From contig JADGJC010000089.1 of the NCBI GenBank assembly GCA_027596075.1, forward strand, positions 564 through 64,563: a DNA stretch of 64,000 nucleotides. The letters are read 5' to 3'. A program made the translations under genes and the position numbers. The stretch comes from Rhizophlyctis rosea. Lineage: Eukaryota; Chytridiomycota; Chytridiomycetes; Rhizophlyctidales; Rhizophlyctidaceae. Below the pieces are notes generated by a model, which saw only the letters and a list, made by a program, of their open reading frames with translations, was not told the DNA's origin and made no database searches. This document shows, one piece after another, positions 60,032 to 64,000 of this stretch (position 1 is the stretch's first letter; every line of letters starts with the position of its first letter).

Positions 60032-63000
60032 TCACCGCCGCAACCGCACAAAAAACGCATTCTTGCATTCCTGCGAGTCGGACGGCAAGTACTTGTCATA
60101 GAAATTCACGATAAACTCCTCTGGTTTGAAACCGAAGGATTGGTATAGGAGCTGCAAGAATCACAGTCAGATACCATTTTACTAACCCCGTCCATTTAGC
60201 TCGAAAACATTGATGTGTGGACAAAAACTCACCATGGCCTTATTATTAGCCGAAACATGCAGCGTCACGTCTTTTCCGTTCGCCGCCTGTCCAAAACACA
60301 ACAAACTTCATCAGTCTCGCTTTCCGCGCAACACGTACACCATCCCACACCTCCACCTTCAATCCCAAACACACTCAAACACACCCAAACCCAGCAAACA
60401 CACCTGAATCAAGTGGTACAACATAAATCTCGCAATCCCAGCCCTCGTCCACTCAGGCCGGACCATGATATACGTGATGTACCCCTCAGGCGTCATGAAC
60501 GCGCATCCCACGACAGTACGTTTGTGGAGCGCCACGATGGAGAAGTCGGGCCAGAGGAGGTTTTCTGACACTGAGAAGGCGTAAAAATGTCAGTGAAGTC
60601 CCTTCGAAACAATCAAGCAGTGTACGAGATGAAGGCCAAACGATACATACCATCAATACCAGGCCAAAAAGCCCGACAAAGCGCATCATTGACCTGCTCC
60701 ACATGCATCTTCTGGAAGTGCACGTAATCGATCGGCGCTGACTCTGGCATCACCCAATCCGGTTCATTCCTGCAACGTCATACATGTCAGGCCAAACACT
60801 TCTGTCAACACACTGTTCATTTGGGCAACGGTACTCACTGCTTCCTGATCGTCTGCATGAACTCCAACATCAACTTCCGAGGCGGTCTCGCCTGATAATC
60901 ACGCCAAATATAAGGTCGCAGCGGCCGACCTGTGTACGGACTAGTGACCGTACGTTGCATCGTCAGGGTGTCCGCTAGGAAGGGGACACCGTACATTCGC
61001 TCAAAGAAGGATCGTTCGTACGGTGTCGACGTGATGTTTTTCACCGCCTTTGGAATTCAAGAAATCAAATAATGAACCCAACAATTAGCTTCCACATGCC
61101 ATTGTGAAGCGAACCAATCACAACCCGGCAAATACCTGAAACCTATCCAAAGCCTTCCTCTCATCCATCCCCGCAACCCTCAACGGCACCACCCTCCCAT
61201 CCAACAACCTCACCTCCACCCTCCCCATAACACCTCCCATAACAACCGGCGGCGGATGCGAGTCCCTCAGACTCTGCGACACCAACGAATCCAAGCTGAA
61301 AACCCTCAACCCCAACGCTCTCTTCAATCTTCGCATGTGTAATTTGCGCCTCAATCGCGCCGCGGCCGAGGGAAGCTTGTGGGCGCTTTCGAGACGTTGG
61401 AGGACGGTGAACTCTTCTTCGGGAGTCAGGAGGGTATAGTTGGGTGGAAGCTTCGGGCGGGGTGGTTGGGGCTGTGAAAAGTAATAGGTTGGAGGGGAGT
61501 CTCAGTTGCATGGCCCTGCCATACCATATATGCAATGGCTTCATGATTACCTTCTGTGGCGTCTCGACATGCATGACTTGATCCTCTTCCATTTCCTTTT
61601 CATTGTCGCCCAAAGACCCATCATCATCAGAGGCGGCGCCAGGCGTTCCAGTCGGCTCAACAACTTGCCGGTCAGACAGTGAGGACGATTTCGTTGGGTG
61701 CGGACGAGGAGCTTCCAATTCATCATCCTCCTCAAGTCGCTNNNNNNNNNNGTCTCATCCACTCGTCGTTCCTTCAAATTCACAATCGACTGCAAGGTCT
61801 TTCCAGGATGCTTCTGCGGCGCCTTCCGACCATATACCCCCTTGCCCACCCCTTTACCCGCCTTCATCCCGTTTGACACCGGCGCGGGCACCGACTCTGC
61901 GTTTCCCAATTCGGCGGATATGGACTTTCGAGCACCCATTATGGCCCCTTTACCAGCCTTCATCCCATTTGCCAGAGGCGCCATCGTCAGCACCGGCGAC
62001 TCCTCCTTTCCCAAAGCGACCGATATAGACTTTCGAGCACCCATCATGATACCTTTGCCTGCCTGCATTCCGTTCGTCAAGGGCGACGGGATCGGCGACT
62101 CCTCCTTCGTCGGTTCGACGGAAACAGACTTCCGAGGTGCCTTTACTGCCGGCGACAATGGCGCAGGCGTGAGAAACTCACTATAGTCATCGCTATCCGA
62201 GCTCAAAAGGTCAGAGTCGACTGATATGTCCGAGCTGCTGTCGGTAGCATTGGACGCGACTTCATCTTCTCCATCAGTATCGCTGTCTTCCGCCTCTGAG
62301 AACTCCACGACGGCAGAATTTGTCGACTCCCGACGCCTCGGAGGTCGCGGCGGCAAATTAATTGGCCGAGGACGAGGACGCGGAGCACTGACGCTGGTTT
62401 TTATGCGGATCTTGACTTGTTGTGCAGGAGCAGTCGGGTTGAATGTAGGAGGTTGCGGCTATAAAGTGGGTCAGTAAGATCAACTAGTACTACATTCAAG
62501 GATATCGAAACCGTCCATACCGCCAGTTCTAACTTTCGCCGCTTTCGAACACTTTCTTTCTTGATTGATGGCTCATCCGATTCTCGTCTTGCCTGCTTGC
62601 GAGTTAGTAAGCTTTGTTCAGATGCTTCGAGGGACGAATGCTAACAAACCGTTTTCTTCCTAGGTGATGGACGGAAATCTTCATCCTTCAAATTGCGTCA
62701 GAATTGCTCAGTTTGAACAGCTGGCACACGAAAAACTCACTTCAGAATCGCTAAACAAAACAGAGGACTTCCGTTTTGCCGGGCTTGACTTCCGTTTAGA
62801 ATCTCCGTGTTTCGGGGAGTCTCTAGACGCCTTCCAAGATGCAAGCAGCAGATCAGCCATACACCAAACGTGCAAAAGACCGACATACGCCTCTCGACAG
62901 CTCGTACCTGGCCTTTCGTCTTGGGCGCCGGATTTGCCCTTGTCGGAATTGCAGGCGGCGGTTCCATGACACGTAAGGTCCACCATCCTGCGATTTAGGC

Positions 63001-63593
63001 CAATCAGTTTGGAGGCTTATACCTTGTGCCGTACACGTACATACCCGGCTGATTGAATTTGTCTGTGCCCGACGCGAACAGCTTATGTTGCGTGGAAAGG
63101 CAGCTGGCGATGGTGTTCTGCCAAGTAGCAGTTCCTGTTGCCATGACGTGAGCATTTTATCTACCGTCAAATCACTCATGAACATACTGTTCTTGTCAGG
63201 CCGAAAGTATTCCCAGTACTCGTCAATGAACGTGCATATCTCTTCTTTCCATCTCAGATACTCCTTGCCCGGATTTTGAGATAGGATGTTGTACATGACG
63301 AGTTGGACAATGATGTTCCTGCAAACGCAGTCTTAATACTCGTTTCTTATCTTGTCATTGAGAAGATTTGCGATTCACACACCAGCTGATGTTGTCTCTC
63401 TCAAATGTTTGGGTGCCGTTTCCGCATACGGAGCAGGTGAATTTGAAGAAGACATCATGTGGGAGGAGTGGCTTTGGCGTACATTGAGCGCAATCTACAA
63501 ACAGCAATGTCAATTGCAATGTATATGTTGGCACTTCAAATCCTGACAAGCACCTGAATGGAAAAGCTGGCGGCATGAGCGGCACTGGAACAT
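60032..63593 (-). CDS. KAT14: KAT14 (CSRP2BP)-like GNAT histone acetyltransferase
   Basis: About ten exons from Met at 63593 to TGA at 60032. Order: a zinc-finger region MFQCRSCRQLFHS|DCAQC and FTCSVCGNGTQTFERDNISW; a conserved domain YLRWKEEICTFIDEYWEYFRPDKN, TWQNTIASCLST, NQPG|WWTLRV; a long disordered middle with internal repeats (NGMKAGKGAIMGARKSISAE three times) and acidic and basic patches; TPEEEFTVLQRLESA and LRRKLHMRRLKRALGLRVFSLDSLV; and a C-terminal GNAT fold, ISTPYERSFF-like segment to ITYIMVRPEWTRAGIARFML (acetyl-CoA Q/RxxGxA-like motif RAGIA) and LLYQSFGFKPEEFIVNFYDKYLP...CKNAFFVRLRR. The same order is known from KAT14 of the metazoan ATAC complex. The frame is interrupted by the 10-N gap at 61742-61751 and resumes in a different frame after it, so the gap length is arbitrary. 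Confidence 0.85.
61742..61751. other. Assembly gap (10 N)
   Basis: Ten N inside an exon of the KAT14-like gene. The protein frame before (LKERRVDE) and after (EEDDELEAPRPHP) the gap differ, so the true gap size is not ten bases modulo three as written. Confidence 0.98.
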
Positions 63594-64000
63594 TGGTTCA
63601 TCCCTGAATACATAAGACGCGTAAGACCGTAATTTCTCAAAAAAAACGTGTCCACTAAGTACAGCCTTCATAACCTAGCCCATGCCGTCTCGCTCGCCAC
63701 GCCCGGTCGCCCCAGAACCTGCAACGTTTCCGACCCATCCCACGGCCCCATTTGGTCAGTCCCCACCCACTGATCCTATGCTTCGCACACATCACCCATG
63801 CCTTCACCAGTCTTCGCCATTTTCACCATTCGCATCCATCACTTATGCTTTAGCATAGGCATTCAGCCTCACCACGCCCACCCCATCCCTGACCATTTCC
63901 CGAAAACTTCATCAGTAAAGCCTAAAAAATACGCACGTTTGCTTGCTCTTCCCGCAATAGCAATAGATGCCTTGCGCGTTGGCTGAGTGGTCAGCATTCC
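63594..64000. other. Divergent upstream region with a short open frame, window end
   Basis: A 58-codon forward frame (63682-63858, MPSRSPRPVAPEPATF...) begins at an ATG 88 bases from the KAT14-like start. A GTCAG donor-like site at about 63754 allows it to be the first exon of a divergent gene continuing past the window. Support is weak. Confidence 0.25.

Noticed and set aside
63973..64000. Possible tRNA start at the right edge (A-box-like TGGCTGAGTGG)
   Set aside because: The A-box consensus is met, but the D stem does not pair with normal loop spacing, the putative first base is T, and the rest lies outside the window.
1..64000. Reassignment of TAA/TAG to a sense codon to explain in-frame stops in the kinase copy and AAA+ gene
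   Set aside because: Both CBM1 proteins end with TAA exactly at the family's usual C-terminus, and other genes end in TAG or TGA at sensible places, so the standard code is used. Decay, tiny introns or sequencing errors explain the stops better.

Overview
The window is nuclear DNA of a fungus. Genes are split by many short GT-AG introns. Two secreted proteins carry fungal-type family 1 cellulose-binding modules, and the rest are ordinary eukaryotic regulators (RhoGEF, syntaxin, cyclin, GNAT acetyltransferase). A mysterin/RNF213-type giant AAA+ protein and a KAT14-type acetyltransferase, both unusual in yeasts and moulds, together with a cellulase point to an early-diverging, possibly zoosporic (chytrid-like), plant-matter-degrading lineage. 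That placement is inference. A 10-base N gap at 61742-61751 and several one-base frame breaks show that this is draft sequence.

Layout. 1-1870 (-): PTEN/tensin-type phosphatase-C2 gene running off the left edge. 1871-4052: non-coding, with a TATA box and no convincing gene. 4053-11231 (-): very large coiled-coil/leucine-rich-repeat/RhoGEF (DH-PH) gene. 11232-12598: 22-bp minisatellite. 12599-13873 (+): N-terminally truncated casein-kinase-1-like gene. 14074-15259 (+): 107-bp duplication and a C2H2 zinc-finger gene. 16271-16702: 38-bp minisatellite. 18906-20724 (-): second casein-kinase-1-like copy, apparently a pseudogene. 21743-22993 (+): GH7 cellulase with CBM1. 24582-41559 (+): 17-kb gene for an RNF213-like AAA+ protein that continues in frame into a ubiquitin-specific-protease (USP) domain. 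42997-45544 (-): transcription-type cyclin. 46546-47097 (-): secreted Thr-rich repeat protein with CBM1. 48442-50296 (-): zinc-type alcohol dehydrogenase/quinone reductase. 50303-52014: divergent pair of poorly known genes (propeller-like, BTB/BACK-like). 52586-53906 (-): DUF2461 protein. 54690-57389 (+): polytopic membrane protein. 57870-59634 (+): syntaxin. 60032-63593 (-): KAT14-like acetyltransferase.

The genes do not form a pathway or operon. The GH7 enzyme and the Thr-rich CBM1 protein fit extracellular cellulose attack. The PTEN-like, RhoGEF and syntaxin genes fit phosphoinositide/Rho signalling and membrane traffic. The cyclin and KAT14-like genes act in the nucleus.

Three things stand out. 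First, the RNF213-like protein appears to have lost its RING and canonical RZ finger and gained a USP domain whose catalytic histidine is leucine: an E3 scaffold joined to a likely pseudo-deubiquitinase. Second, many exons, on both strands, start C-rich and end G-rich on the coding strand, an exon-phased GC-skew sawtooth that the giant AAA+ gene and the kinase copies lack. Third, the two kinase-like copies share an unrecognised C-terminal domain and a 15-nt micro-exon.
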